DNA from: Tubiluchus corallicola
Lineage: Eukaryota; Priapulida; Priapulimorpha; Priapulimorphida; Tubiluchidae
Reading direction: 5' to 3'
Assembly: GCA_030141605.1 (NCBI GenBank)
Contig: JAQGDQ010000223.1
Location: forward strand, 1-64,000
Length of the DNA stretch: 64,000 nt
In this document: piece after piece, positions 51,280 through 62,584 of the stretch
Layout: every line of letters begins with the position of its first letter
How positions within the stretch are numbered: position 1 is the first letter of the stretch
Notes under the pieces: model-generated
What the model was told of the DNA's origin: nothing
What the model saw: only the letters and a program-made list of their open reading frames with translations
Databases searched by the model: none
Program-made: the position numbers and the translations under genes

Positions 51280-52550
51280 TAGAATTGTAATAAAACTGAT
51301 TTGGTCAATTTTTTGCAAACTTGTTCATATCAATAAAATGTCTGGAAAAGAGAATTTTATTTTGACTCGCTCGTTTGTTTAAGCCTGTGACACATGTAGC
51401 TCACACACAAGTATGGATGCTACCGTGAATTTTAATATGGCTCTTTGTAATCAAGTTTAATATCTCTAGTGACACGTCCATAAAGCTCATCTAAATGTTG
51501 GATCGCACATTGGTGCTGGCGAATAACAGTTTGGTTGAAGAAATGAAAAAAATTCTAAAGTTTTAATAGTATATTTCTACTAAGTGCATAATGTTTTGAC
51601 TAGAATTGCACGCCCATGTTTCACATTGCTCGAAATATTTCGCCAAAAATTAGAAATTAGTTTCGTTAAAAGTTAGTTGGCTCTTGCAGTGAGGACAACT
51701 GGATGGACCGTGATGCTTTACTTGCAGTGTCTCAGCCGGTAGCCACTACTGCGATTTGCCACCAACATTTCTTTACTCTGATAATACCTTATCACTTTAA
51801 CAAAAGTGTTTTAGTTCGCCACTACTACGATTCGCCTGTAGATGACTAGAAAGGGCGTCACTGTGCACCAGGTGTGCAAAAGTCACTTGAATTGAACTCA
51901 TAATGGCGGTTTTAGACTTTTTTGAAACTTGTTATTCGCCTAGACTTTCTCATAGCAGTGCTGTTTAACTTTAAATTTATTTGCTCATAATTCTGTAACT
52001 AGGTAATTGGTTACAAACAAATTTTATATTTTGAGGCCTTGTCACTAAATTTTTTTCAGTAAAAAAGATCACCACCTTATCAGTAAACTTTAATCCTAAT
52101 TTCGGGGCAAGCTGCTATAGACCCAGGTGTCAGGATTCACTTTCTAAACCTTTTGTTTACAAATGTTATGGCATCGAAGCGAAACAGCTGTAGAACTTGA
52201 TATTTGGCGTTGACTAAAAAGTACAAAGCTTTTGCACCTCTAAGCGTGGTCCGTCGCTGTTGGGTCTAAGTTGCCTTTTTGGCCCTCAAACTTGATCAAA
52301 ATTTCTGCTATTTCTTACTAGAAAAACAAGCTATTTTTCAAACTGGAGTGCTATAAGTCCCCACAGAAGCGCCATTCCGGGGAGGTAGTTAACGTGCTAT
52401 AATGAATGACCCTTTCCCCCATTGGAATGTCGAGCCATTATATCCTCGAAGACAAAAATTTTGCTGTATCTTTGCAGCCAGGGCTGCCACGCTACGGTCA
52501 TTTTGCGTATAGAGGTAGGTCAATATTGAGGAATTTTATTGGCGAACTTG
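51280..52550. other. Intergenic with inverted minisatellite seeds
   Basis: No gene is seen. GCCACTACTGCGATTTGCCACC at about 51740 and CGCCACTACTACGATTCGCC at about 51818 are reverse-complement copies of the 16-bp unit that forms the array at 52553-52985. Confidence 0.5.
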
Positions 52551-52552
52551 TA

Positions 52553-52985
52553 TTAGTGGCGAATCATAGAAATGGCAAACCGTAGTGGTGGCGAATCGTA
52601 GTAGTGGCGAAACGTAGTACGGGGAAACGTAGTGGTGGCGAAACGTAGCAGTGGCGAATAGTAGTAGTGGCGAAACGTAGTAGTGGTGAAACGTAGTAGT
52701 GGCGAATAGTAGTAGTGGCGAATCGTAGTAGTGGTGAAACGTAGTAGTGGTGAAACGTAGTAATGGCGAATAGTAGTAGTGGCGAAACGTAGTAGTGGCG
52801 AATAGTAGTAGTGGCGAAACGTAGTAGTGGCGAATAGTAGTAGTGGCGAAACGTAGTAGTGGTGAAACGTAGTAGTGGCGAATAGTAGTAGTGGCGAAAC
52901 GTAGTAGTGGCGAATAGTAGTAGTGGCGAATAGTAGTAGTGGCGAAACGTAGTAGTGGCGAATAGTAGTAGTGGCGAATCGTGAA
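52553..52985. repeat. 16-bp minisatellite array
   Basis: About 27 copies of GTAGTAGTGGCGAAAC and close variants (C/T at position 11; the last bases alternate AAAC, AATA or AATC). Variants with AAAC and AATA often alternate, giving a 32-bp higher-order period. The minus-strand 149-residue frame (FATTTFRHYYVSPLL repeats) stays open because 16 bp repeated three times makes 48 bp without stops. No start context or flanking exon supports a gene. Confidence 0.95.
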
Positions 52986-53755
52986 GTGGCTAAGTGAAAC
53001 ACAATCGTGTCAGCCGATCAGAATTTTTGGCGTGTCAGCTAATATGTCACTGTGTCAGATTGTGTGTCAAACATTTTATGTCAGACCCAAAGTGCAAATT
53101 TTGCAAGCGTCGTCATTTTCATTATTGCTTATCTACAGAATCACGTTTAGATGAACATTTAATTATTTAGAAGAATCTTGTTTTACCGAAACTTTAAAAG
53201 GAGCACAAATAGTTTTTAGTAGTTTTTAAACCCTCGATCTCGTGAAAGTCAGGAGTCGTAAGCGTTGTAATCGTGCGCAATCTCTGATAATCAAATTCTA
53301 CAAAGTAATCCACAAATTGTAGTTTTATTGATCGGAAAAATATCTGACAGCTTCGACGTCGCAAGAAATCGTCACGTCAGACGTTAAAGCTTCGCCTCTT
53401 TTTGCCCAGAGCAACACTTTATTATTTGTTATTACAGAGTTTTCTTAATGTATGCAACAATCACCGCTGAGTCAATGCAACAGCGCTCGTGGTCTTCGGG
53501 AAGTTTGTGTAGCAAAACCGTAGTAGTGAAAACGAAAACATTTAATCATGATTCGTCACGGGTGCACAATTGGGCAAGTGAAAAGTCCGTAATGGCGAGT
53601 GTCGAGCATGCGGACTCTTTTAGCAATGCAGGAAATCAGCTTTACCAAACGTTCACGACTCACTCATGTAGCTGTGAGGTCGTAAAAGTTGGGTTAACTG
53701 TTATCAATTAGAAAGTTAACTGATAAATAGATAGATGGATAGAAGGAATGAAGGA
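52986..53755. other. Intergenic, no gene seen
   Basis: The frame at 53448-53711 has no recognised domain. Confidence 0.4.
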
Positions 53756-53760
53756 ACTGA

Positions 53761-53786
53761 TGGACGGACGGACGGACGGACGGACG

Positions 53787-53853
<67 letters not shown>

Positions 53854-53898
53854 GGACGGACGGACGGACGGACGGACGGACGGACGGACGGACGGACG

Positions 53899-53970
<72 letters not shown>

Positions 53971-53985
53971 GTCAGTCAGTCAGTC

Positions 53986-54022
<37 letters not shown>
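53761..54022. repeat. Compound (GGAC)n/(AGAC)n tetranucleotide array
   Basis: Alternating homogeneous blocks: GGAC (to about 53790), AGAC (to 53850), GGAC (to about 53904), AGAC (to about 53970), AGTC (about 53971-53986), then AGAC. The array abuts a LINE-like terminus on its right. Confidence 0.97.
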
Positions 54023-54030
54023 GGCTGACT

Positions 54031-54200
54031 GATTTATAGATAGATAAAATCTTTATTTGCCAATTAGAAAGTTACATTTACAAAGTAAAAATACGCTGCA
54101 CATAAGTATTGCATGCTGAATACAGGAGGCCGCATAACGCATGTATACAATGCATATACAACGTATGCGACTGACTGAATATTAGCAATAGCGTCGTTTG
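54031..54200 (-). mobile_element. Probable LINE 3' UTR end, minus strand
   Basis: On the minus strand the sequence runs TAACTTTCTAATTGGC then AAATAAAGATTTTATCTATC, and continues into TATC and then the GTCT tetranucleotide array. This is the usual form of a LINE 3' terminus with a simple-repeat tail. No reverse transcriptase motif is recognised to the right. Confidence 0.45.
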
Positions 54201-54865
54201 CAACTAATATTACGAAAAAATCATAAATTTACTGCAACATCATAAAATTACTGGAAATTAACAAACGATGAAACACAGGTTATTTACAAAATTTAGATAT
54301 TTACAGAAAAGAATACTAAGATGATGAGTATGGATCATTACATATGTATACTAATCATTCTATGTTCTATATCACATGATGTCATATTCTGCAACAAGAT
54401 GATGTCTATTTTGGGGTATTACGTGGGTTATTACAAAATGGAGGCATTTCTGTATTGACGAAATTATAACAGTGTAAAAGTTGTCGATCTGTATAACAAT
54501 GAATAATAGTTTGTATCATAATGATTAGCTATTAAATTTAGGGTCATGGAAAAATATAAGAATTATCAGCAATCAAATTCGCAAAATCAGGCCTATCTTG
54601 GTGTATTACGTAGGTTGTCATTAGTCTCTTTTTATAGTTAAGGTTTGGTTTAGTCTTGTGTTTCTGTTAAGGTCTTGCGACAATTGCGTGATATTATAAA
54701 GTTTTCAGTTAAATGCTGAAGCGAGTTCAAACAAATTAGAGCACAATTTTTCAGTTTAAACACTTAAACTATGTTGATAAAGGTTGTCATTAAGAGCCGG
54801 ACCACAGACAGAAGATATTAAAGCAGAGCTAGGGAGCCAAATGTTCTTTCGCTGTGCTGATCTAC
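54201..54865. other. Intergenic, no gene seen
   Basis: AT-rich, no recognisable coding sequence. Confidence 0.4.
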
Positions 54866-55665
54866 TCGTAAAAGTCGCCACATATAGAAACATAATGAAC
54901 TTTTGTTCATTGACTCATAAACATCATAAATGTTCAATCTGTAACAAGACAGAGAAAGATCTTGTTTCATGAAGACCTGAAAAGAAAAAATATTTATGTA
55001 CCCCTATAGTAGCTATAATATAATAACCTTCGTGAAAGTATGTTAATTCATGATATTCAGTAATCAGTATAAGCACTCTTTCTTGAGAAATGAACAATCT
55101 TGTGTGCTTTACAAGTACAGTAACAATTGGGACTCGCTGAACTTACTTTAAGATCGTGGATTAGAATTGACATCAGTGCCGTCAATGACTTGAATTAAAC
55201 ACGGCACATCAAAAGTCCAACCCGGTCAGCCCATGAAGAATTCGTTCTAGTACTGTATGTTCGTATATTTCTTCTTGACGATCCGTTCTAAATAATGCTA
55301 TCGCCGACATCCTGAATTCAAAGCTGGCGAATCGAAAATTTGACACCGTCAGTCAGTATTGAATTCTAGTATACTCATGTTAAGTTTCATAACGATCCGT
55401 TGCAAATTCACCGAGCTTTTGGTTTTTTTAAAAAGGTAACCCCAATAACAAGAACAAGAATAACATTCAGAAAGCTGGCGATTTGGGTCGAGCCCCTAAC
55501 TAAAAATATGAATACGTGCCAAGCAGCTAGACAAAATAATTCAGTTAGTATGTTTGTTTCTTCGCCCTGTTACAGATTCGTCTCTGATGACGTTTATTAG
55601 CCAGTAAATGAAAGTTCCCATATTTTCGTATGTGGCAGCTTTATGTTTGACTTTTGTGGCAAAAT
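54866..55665. mobile_element. Long member of a foldback family (about 0.8 kb)
   Basis: The left end (about 54870-54925, GTAAAAGTCGCCACATATAG) and right end (about 55585-55660, ending TTTGACTTTTGTGGCAAAA) match the left and right arms of the short foldback element at 57350-57550, each in the expected orientation. The pair could be a full-length relative with about 650 bp of interior, or two separate fragments. The interior frames (54784-54972, 55400-55600) have no recognised product. Confidence 0.5.
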
Positions 55666-57345
55666 AAGTAAGTTGTTTCACTTAAACGCTATGTTTTGAT
55701 TGCATTTTCGATTTTTTTATCTCAGTAATCACGTTGTAATCACTAGACAGATAATAATATAACTATATAAACTATATAACTTGTAATCATAATAACCGCA
55801 GTGATTAGAACACTCTATTCCAAAGAAGTGTTCATATTCCAAATCCATGCTATGTTGAAGTTTTAGCAACATGTTTTTCAGTAGCTGCTAGCAGTAGGCC
55901 TTATGATTTTGCTTTGTGAATACCAGTAGCGTTTTTAGTTGTATTTTATCTTTGACTCGGATAAGGTTATAAATGTTAAGTATTCTGTTTTTTTTCAGTT
56001 GAAGATTGCAGAAAGACACACAAAGTAAGCAAGAAGCTCGATTTTTTTCACTGCTGTCAAAGTACTAAGAATTCCACTAGAAATTCAGCTAATAATGGAT
56101 GCCTATAAGAGCTTCTACTAATGGTTGTAATTTGTTGTTTTTTGAATTTATTGATAATACCACAACATAAGCAAAAAGTTGTGTTTCAAATGAATTATAC
56201 GTGTACAAATTAAAATTCTGTATTCTCAATTTTTTTATATTATTAAAGACAAAGTTGCTAGCTCCTTACATCGAATGGCCATTAGTCTGGATTGGAGCGA
56301 TTTATATAAAATATTAAACAAGAAGAAAGAAACAAAATAAACAGGCAAGAAAACGAATGAACAATGATGGAGTAAATACCGCCGAGTGAGTAAACAAACA
56401 AAGCAAAGAAACAAATTAAAACTTGCGTAAATATAAGATAAATGCACAAACTGTAACGAATCATGAAAGATAAATTGACTGGTTAGAAGAAAATACGGAT
56501 AAAGAAGAAATGAATGGACGAATAAGACGCGTGCTTAAACAAACAAACAAATATACATACATACAAACAAATAAATAAATAAACAAAAAAAATCATCCAA
56601 TTTTACTGGTATTATACAGTATGATCTGTTTTGGTTCGATAGACAATTATTAGATGTGTTAAATTATTTTTTAACAATGTAAATTAAATGTTGCATTAAT
56701 TTTCTGCTTGGCAATTTACAACTGGCAATCATTCAGAAGGTCATACACTCGTCTTAGCCAGTTAATCCAATTAGCCATTGTACATCTTGCCTGTTGAACA
56801 TTTCACCAGTGCACATGTCACCAGTGAGCTTTGTGTCAACAAGAACGTGTACGGTATTGTCATATTGTCACTTTTATTAGTGCTAATGTAATTCAAAGTC
56901 GTATTAGCAGTTACGAAAATAGTTTCAGTGAAGTTCAGGGTTGAGCAAATCACTGGAGAGACAGGCACCAGAGATATTGACTTTAGGTTTAAAATTGCGG
57001 CAATTGCCAATTGATTTTCTCCTTGTTAGCTCTCGTAAGACAATACGTCTTTGGTCAGATTTGTTTTTGTTATACATTCTTGCCACGTATGTGCACCGCG
57101 CTGTTTTCCGGAACCCCGCAATTTATAACGACAAGTTCACAGAAGGCGAAACAAGTTTACGTAAAAGCAATGTTTGATTGAGCAACACCATACACATAAC
57201 GCAGCAATGACATGAGAAAATCTAAACAGGAAGCCCTCTTTCATTTGTGCGGATCTCCTGAAGTACATACGGTGGCATTCTCTCGGCATTTGATGGGATG
57301 TCTACTGCTAGTTGCTCGACTTTTGATGTCATTATCTATGACTTA
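55666..57345. other. Intergenic, no gene seen
   Basis: AT-rich, with a short (AAAC/AAAT) run at about 56538-56590. Small frames are unrecognised. Confidence 0.4.
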
Positions 57346-57349
57346 GGAC

Positions 57350-57550
57350 TTTACTACAAAAGTCAAACGTAAAGCCGCCACGTATAAAAACATAGTGAGT
57401 TTTCGTTTAGTGGCTAATAAATCTTCATCTTCATTCCTTATATATAAATGTTTCTTTACAGATTTAATTCTGATAATGTTTATTAGTCAACCAATAAAAG
57501 TTCCATATGTTTTTATAGTTGGCAACTTTGTGTTTGACTTCTGTGCTAAA
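57350..57550. mobile_element. Short foldback MITE (about 200 bp)
   Basis: The left arm (TTTACTACAAAAGTCAAACG and on, to about 57421) is the imperfect reverse complement of the right arm (about 57478-57550, ending GTTTGACTTCTGTGCTAAA). The spacer is about 55 bp. The same arms occur at 54866-55665. No clean target duplication was found. Confidence 0.68.
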
Positions 57551-58000
57551 GATGAGATTTCTACAGGATCTGACTATTGCAAGTATTATTCGTAGCCGTT
57601 ATAATGGAAATAGGCTTGAGTTTCCTTGATATACTATAACATTCATTTAACATCCTATATCCAAGGAATGTGACCTCATGTTCAGACAAATAATATTCTG
57701 TGTCAAGGGACATTTTTTTCCTCTTAATTCTCTTTAGGCCCAAGGGCTCCATACCTGCAGAACAGTAATGTAGTTTTAACGTTAATCGTTAGAGTTTTTT
57801 TTAGACTATTCAGCATATTTCACTCTACTCTCCTTTTAATTGGATGGGGCTGTCAAAAGTTGGTGTTCTCCATTGGTTGATATTAACCATGTCAAATAAA
57901 GAAAAGTACTTATGTATGCTTTACATTTGGTCAACAACATTAGTTCCAGATGTTAACAATAAAAAATAAGTCTCCTGGTAAATTATTCTGCTAAAGGAAA

Positions 58001-58006
58001 TTTATT
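58001..58006 (-). terminator. Poly(A) signal of the carboxypeptidase gene
   Basis: AATAAA on the minus strand, 14 bases past the TAG stop. This implies a very short 3' UTR. Confidence 0.6.
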
Positions 58007-58020
58007 TTTCAGGTTTACGA

Positions 58021-59448
58021 TCATCTAGGTAACATTTCTTCTAAGCTGGCAACGCTGTAAGCAATTACACTAAATGCGGCTGCACACACATCCATTCCTT
58101 TTGGATCTTGTACACTTAATGTGTCACCTTCTGTGTGATGAAAGATGAAATAACGGTATTTGTTTTCTTTTGATACTTTCAATGACACACCGGGAACTCC
58201 ACTTTCTACCCAAATGCGAATGTCAGGACCATTGAAACTTGTGCCAACTTCTGAAGCGTTTATATGTTTTAGAAAGCTGGAAATCTTACGCATGATCATT
58301 CTTGCTTCCGTACTTCCTGCGAAATCGATTCCTTCCGGTAACCAGGTTCCTTCGTCTGATTCCATAACTAAACTAAATTTAGATACAGCTTCTTTGTGTC
58401 GCTCAAAATATTCCTTGGCTCCATATAAACCTAGTTCTTCTCCAGTCCACATAACTAGGCGAATTGTTCTCTTTGGTTTAAGGCCGAGTCTGTTGATGAC
58501 AGTCAGCACTTCTCTTGCAATCATTGCTCCTCCCATGTCGTCCATGGCTCCTTGGCCGACATCCCAACTATCAATGTGACCAGATACTATGACTACCTGC
58601 TCAGGATACTTATACCCTATAATTTCTGCAATGATATTCCTTGATGTCTTCGGTTCATGATTTTTGGCGTCCATTTGCAGAGTAAGCACAATGCGCTGAC
58701 TTCTTCTGGAGATGCGTTGAAGCAGTTCAGCATCCTCAACCGTTATGCAGGCGGTTGGAATCTTGACAACATCTGTCTGATAAGACTGAACACCTGTATG
58801 TGGACTATTGACAGAGAATGTTGTTATGGATCTTATTAAGGAAGCAACACCACCAACTTTTGCAGCCTCTGCTGCGCCATTCTTTCTATATATTCTTGTT
58901 GCACTATATCCAGCAAATGGCACGTTATAGACGATAATTTTTCCTTTAGCTTCGGTTGCACGATAACGCAGTTCTTCGAACGATTCAACAACCAATGCTT
59001 CTGCAGTTATTCCTCCTGAAGGGGTAGCTATGCTGGTGCCTAAACCTAACACAGCCATTGCTTTTCGTCTCGGCTCCAACATAGTCAAACTCTCTTTGCC
59101 TCTGACCCAGTGTGGCACCAGCACGTCTTCGCCCTGCACATTATCGAAACCTTCCTTTTTCAGTTCATCTAACATAAAGTCTATTGCTCTCTCTAGATTA
59201 TCAGTTCCACTTAACCGACTTCCAAACTTGTCAACGAATTCTGCCAGCCTGTTGTATGACTCGTTTTTTCCTTCGCCGTTAATAACGTGATCTATGATCG
59301 TATTTATCGTGCTTTCCAACTTGTCGATTTCTTGATCAGTTGTCATCTTATTCACTAGAGTATCATTATACTCATATAAGAGAATTACTGCTATTGTCAC
59401 ACTCAAAGTTCTTCCGATAAACAGCATAAACTTGGCCAATTTTGCCAT
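58021..59448 (-). CDS. Carboxypeptidase Q-like M28 zinc metallopeptidase, single exon
   Basis: This is a full-length relative of plasma glutamate carboxypeptidase (CPQ), a secreted or lysosomal dipeptidase that hydrolyses dipeptides with two zinc ions. It has 475 residues, against 472 in the human enzyme, with no frameshift. Residues about 5-25 form a hydrophobic signal or anchor segment. A protease-associated-type insert precedes the peptidase core. Conserved strings include RLSG at 78-81, HWVRGKES at 113-120, PTACITVEDAE at 231-241, and YPEQVVIVSGHIDSWDVGQG at 281-300. By family analogy the zinc ligands are His291, Asp303, Glu338, Asp365 and His438, with Glu337 as base. The protein ends in EEMLPR as CPQ does. 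Possible N-glycosylation sites are Asn62 and Asn397. The ATG at 59448 is the first in the frame. The single exon is odd, since vertebrate CPQ is split by introns; retroposition or intron loss could explain it, but no poly(A) tract or duplication is seen. Confidence 0.94.
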   Translation of the reverse strand: MAKLAKFMLFIGRTLSVTIAVILLYEYNDTLVNKMTTDQEIDKLESTINTIIDHVINGEGKNESYNRLAEFVDKFGSRLSGTDNLERAIDFMLDELKKEGFDNVQGEDVLVPHWVRGKESLTMLEPRRKAMAVLGLGTSIATPSGGITAEALVVESFEELRYRATEAKGKIIVYNVPFAGYSATRIYRKNGAAEAAKVGGVASLIRSITTFSVNSPHTGVQSYQTDVVKIPTACITVEDAELLQRISRRSQRIVLTLQMDAKNHEPKTSRNIIAEIIGYKYPEQVVIVSGHIDSWDVGQGAMDDMGGAMIAREVLTVINRLGLKPKRTIRLVMWTGEELGLYGAKEYFERHKEAVSKFSLVMESDEGTWLPEGIDFAGSTEARMIMRKISSFLKHINASEVGTSFNGPDIRIWVESGVPGVSLKVSKENKYRYFIFHHTEGDTLSVQDPKGMDVCAAAFSVIAYSVASLEEMLPR

Positions 59449-61460
59449 TTTAGTTTGCCCGGGGTTGTGATAGTGGCCAGTCTGCCATGCGTGTCACGCA
59501 ACCGGCTTGCCCTAAAGGTTTTATTGACTTTTGTCCCAGGTATTTCAAGCTTTCCTGCCAAAGCCTAATAGTCTTACCGCTGAAGTACTGTACATGTATC
59601 TAAAATGTTTGTCAGTTAGGTATAATATGATACGTGCATTTAAATGAACTAATTGCACTAATAATTGGTTTCTAGCTTTCTCCTTAAGCTGTAGGGATGA
59701 CCCGTAACAGCTGCACATATTTGCAATAGACTCTTCGCTTGGCTGAATTTCTAGCTAATTAATATTGCGTATAATCAAGTTCAGGACTTGTTTGTGATTG
59801 TGGCTAAAAGTAGTCTTTCTCATTTAGACATCTGGTCTGGTTTCGCCATAGCAAATAAAAGTACAGTTCACGTTCAAGATTATAGGGGCGGATGGTCAAA
59901 ACAGATATGATGGCTTGATCTCGTTTGTTACTCGTTTGTTAGCGAATTTACGTCATTAAAATCCGGTGTAATAGTTTGCGTACTCGTAAACAGTTAAAAA
60001 CATCTAGCTACTTGTTGTTACACACGAAAATAAAAATAATAGAATGCAGGCAGGCTGCATAAAGCGAAGAATCTGTTCTCACACTTTAGGTAGAGTGACA
60101 ATTTAGGAATTAATTATTTAGACTAAGTTAAAATAGTGCAAGAGTTACACCTTGACGTCTTCAAATATTTTTACTGTTTATGGCTCCGAACAAACTGCCT
60201 GGCCGTATTGCTGTTATTTTGAACGGATTAGTTTGTACGACTCACAATCGAGTCTGAAGCATGCAAGCTTACTAACCAGCCAGAAGTTGCTGGGTGAATT
60301 AAGAAGTCCTGTTCTTGCAAGCATGTTTTATCTAAAGATTTTTCAAGATAACTAGCAATCTACACTGATGTAGTCATTTTGTTAAAAATATTGTCTATCA
60401 ATGGATAAACACAATAAAATTAAATTTTAAGGCACATAAGTCTAAGTCTGCATTTATTTTTTGCATTTTTCTTTGTGATTATTCGCTTCAAATACAATTT
60501 TGCTTTACGTTTAGTTCGATAGAACTAGGCAATCAGCCCCATAGAAGTATCAAATTAAATGTTTCTGGAAGAAAAATTATGCAACGTCCACCAATAGACC
60601 TAGAAGTCGTTCCTATTAAAAAAATAATCTAAAACAATTTCAATGTCAGGGCAACGCTTAAAGTCGTACCTGAAAGCCGACCAGACTAATTGCATTTAAG
60701 TTGTAGACCACTCTGCTAACAGACTGCTATCCTACTATTTATTGTTGTATGGTATGACAAGTGACCTTGAAACGATCACCAAATGACGAACTGTTCAGCC
60801 CTAATATCCTCATGTTCGTCTACTAAATGTATTGCTGTTTATTATCCTAAGAGTTTTACTAAGTCACAAAGAAACTGCTAGGCAAGGAACAGAAAAATGA
60901 TTGGCGTGATTGCCTCTGCCTAATCCAAGTAATCAAGCCGGTGTACCATCATTTGTTTCCATAAAGTCATATATCCAATCCTAAGTGAACAGAATAATGG
61001 ATATACCTCTATAAAAAACTGCTCTTGTGTTTGCTTATCTCCGTCTCACAAACTAGCATTATAGTTGCCTGTAATGATAGTAAACAGTAGAGCCGTAATT
61101 TATATGACGCCATAACCCTTTTACTTCAGCCAAATTTATCAGAGCAATTTAATGCGGGCATTTTTTCATCAATATTACACTAAAAGTGTAGACAGTATAT
61201 TTTGTAAATGGAATAGTGTGTTTCTGACATTGTTTGACGACTTTTGTGGAAAAACATTTCAAAATAGTTTTCTGATGCTTCAAAACCATAAATTAGAAGT
61301 TCTCTAAATTAGCGAATAATGGGGGTACGAAAGCTAATTTGGAGTTTGCATAATCTGACAGTCCTCTTTTAAGAGATGAAAAATTCACAAAATTTAAAAA
61401 GTATGGCTAAATATGTAGTTTCAATTATCGAGCAGCCCAGTACGATGCATGTATTATGAC
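59449..61460. other. Upstream region of the carboxypeptidase gene and intergenic DNA
   Basis: The first 80 bp are GC-richer (CCCGGGG near 59458, several CG steps) and could hold the promoter. Beyond that the sequence is AT-rich with no gene seen. Confidence 0.4.
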
Positions 61461-61467
61461 AGTTATG

Positions 61468-62090
61468 TAACATGGGTGGTGTGGTGCAGTGTGGTGTTAT
61501 GGTGTGGTGCTGTGCGGTGTGATGTGGTGGAGTATTATGGTGTGGGTGGTGTGGTGTGGTGTGTGGGTGGTGCAGTGGTATGGTGTGGTGCAGTGTGGTG
61601 TGATGTGGTGGAGTGGTATGGTGTGGGTGGTGTGGTGTGTAGGTGGTATGGTGTGGTGCGGTGTGGTGGTATTGTGTGGTGCGATGAGGTGGAGTGGTAT
61701 GGTGTGGTGTGGTGTGATGAGGTGGAGTGGTGTAGTGTGGGTTGTGTGTTGATTTGTTTTATTATATGTGTACACATAGTGGTATGGTGTGGTGTAGTGC
61801 GGTGTGGTGCGGTGTGCTGCAGTGGTATGGTGTGGTGCGGTGTGATGTGGTGGAGTGGTATGGAGTGGGTGGCGTGGTGTGTGGGTGGGTGTTGTGGTGC
61901 AGTGTGGTGTTATGGTGTGGTGCTGTGCGGTGTGATGTGGTGGAGTATTATGGTGTAGGTGGTATGGTGTGGTGCGGTGCCGTGTGGTGGTATTGTGTAT
62001 TGCAGTGTGGTGCGATGAGGTGGAGTGGTATGGTGTGGTGCAGTGTGGTGTGATGAGGTGGAGTGGTGTGGTGTGGGTTGTGTGTTGATT
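61468..62090. repeat. G/T-rich satellite of GGTGT-type units with two higher-order copies
   Basis: The plus strand is almost free of C over 600 bp and is built from GTGGT, GTATG and GTGTG words. A longer block repeats: GCAGTGTGGTGTTATGGTGT occurs near 61485 and 61900, and GTGGGTTGTGTGTTGATTTGT ends both units, near 61736 and 62072. Open frames (169 residues plus, 92 residues minus) are by-products of stop-poor composition. Confidence 0.93.
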
Positions 62091-62161
62091 TGTGCACAGA
62101 ATTCTTTTTGTGGGGTTTGGCTAGTCTCTTATATTAATATTCTTGGTATATATATATATAA

Positions 62162-62584
62162 GATTCTAGGCTACAGCCCGGACGAGGGCACCATTTGCGG
62201 CGATCTGTATATCAAACGAAAGGTCTCGATCTAGTGTCTTCTCATTGATGGTTTATTTTTCGAATCGGGCCCACCGGGAGGAACGGGAGGCGAAAACCCC
62301 CCAAAAAATGGCCCTTTTTCGGCCGTTTTTTGCAAAAAATTGCAAAAGTTATACGGCTGAGATGTAGAGAACGGGAACGGGCCGAGGGGGGTACTGGGTA
62401 TGGATAGATAGCCCGTTCAGCGGTGGGTGTAGTAGGCATATTTAGAATTCCCGAGAGGGCCAGGGCGCCCCGCAACGGGCGTTTTCCCGGACCCAACTCG
62501 CGATTTTTTCGAAATTTTGACCAAACAGCATGCGGGAAAAACGTTTTAGCGTCGCCCGGTGGGACTCTGGGAAGGAGATATGGG
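62162..62584. repeat. GC-rich repeat of unknown class, left part
   Basis: This block stands out by its G+C content, with strings such as CCCGGACGAGGGC, GGGCCCACCGGGAGG and GGGCCAGGGCGCCCCG, and its edge is sharp at about 62162. It continues at 63887-64000 after the hAT insertion. No recognised coding sequence; the minus-strand frame 62242-62850 crosses the transposon boundary, so it cannot be an original gene. Confidence 0.5.

Noticed and set aside
52553-53002. 149-residue minus-strand open frame
   Set aside because: It lies wholly in the 16-bp minisatellite and is open only because the repeat contains no stop in any frame.
61449-62053. Cys/Val/Trp-rich frames on the plus strand and His/Thr-rich frames on the minus strand
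   Set aside because: Composition follows from the C-free G/T satellite; no start context or conservation signal.
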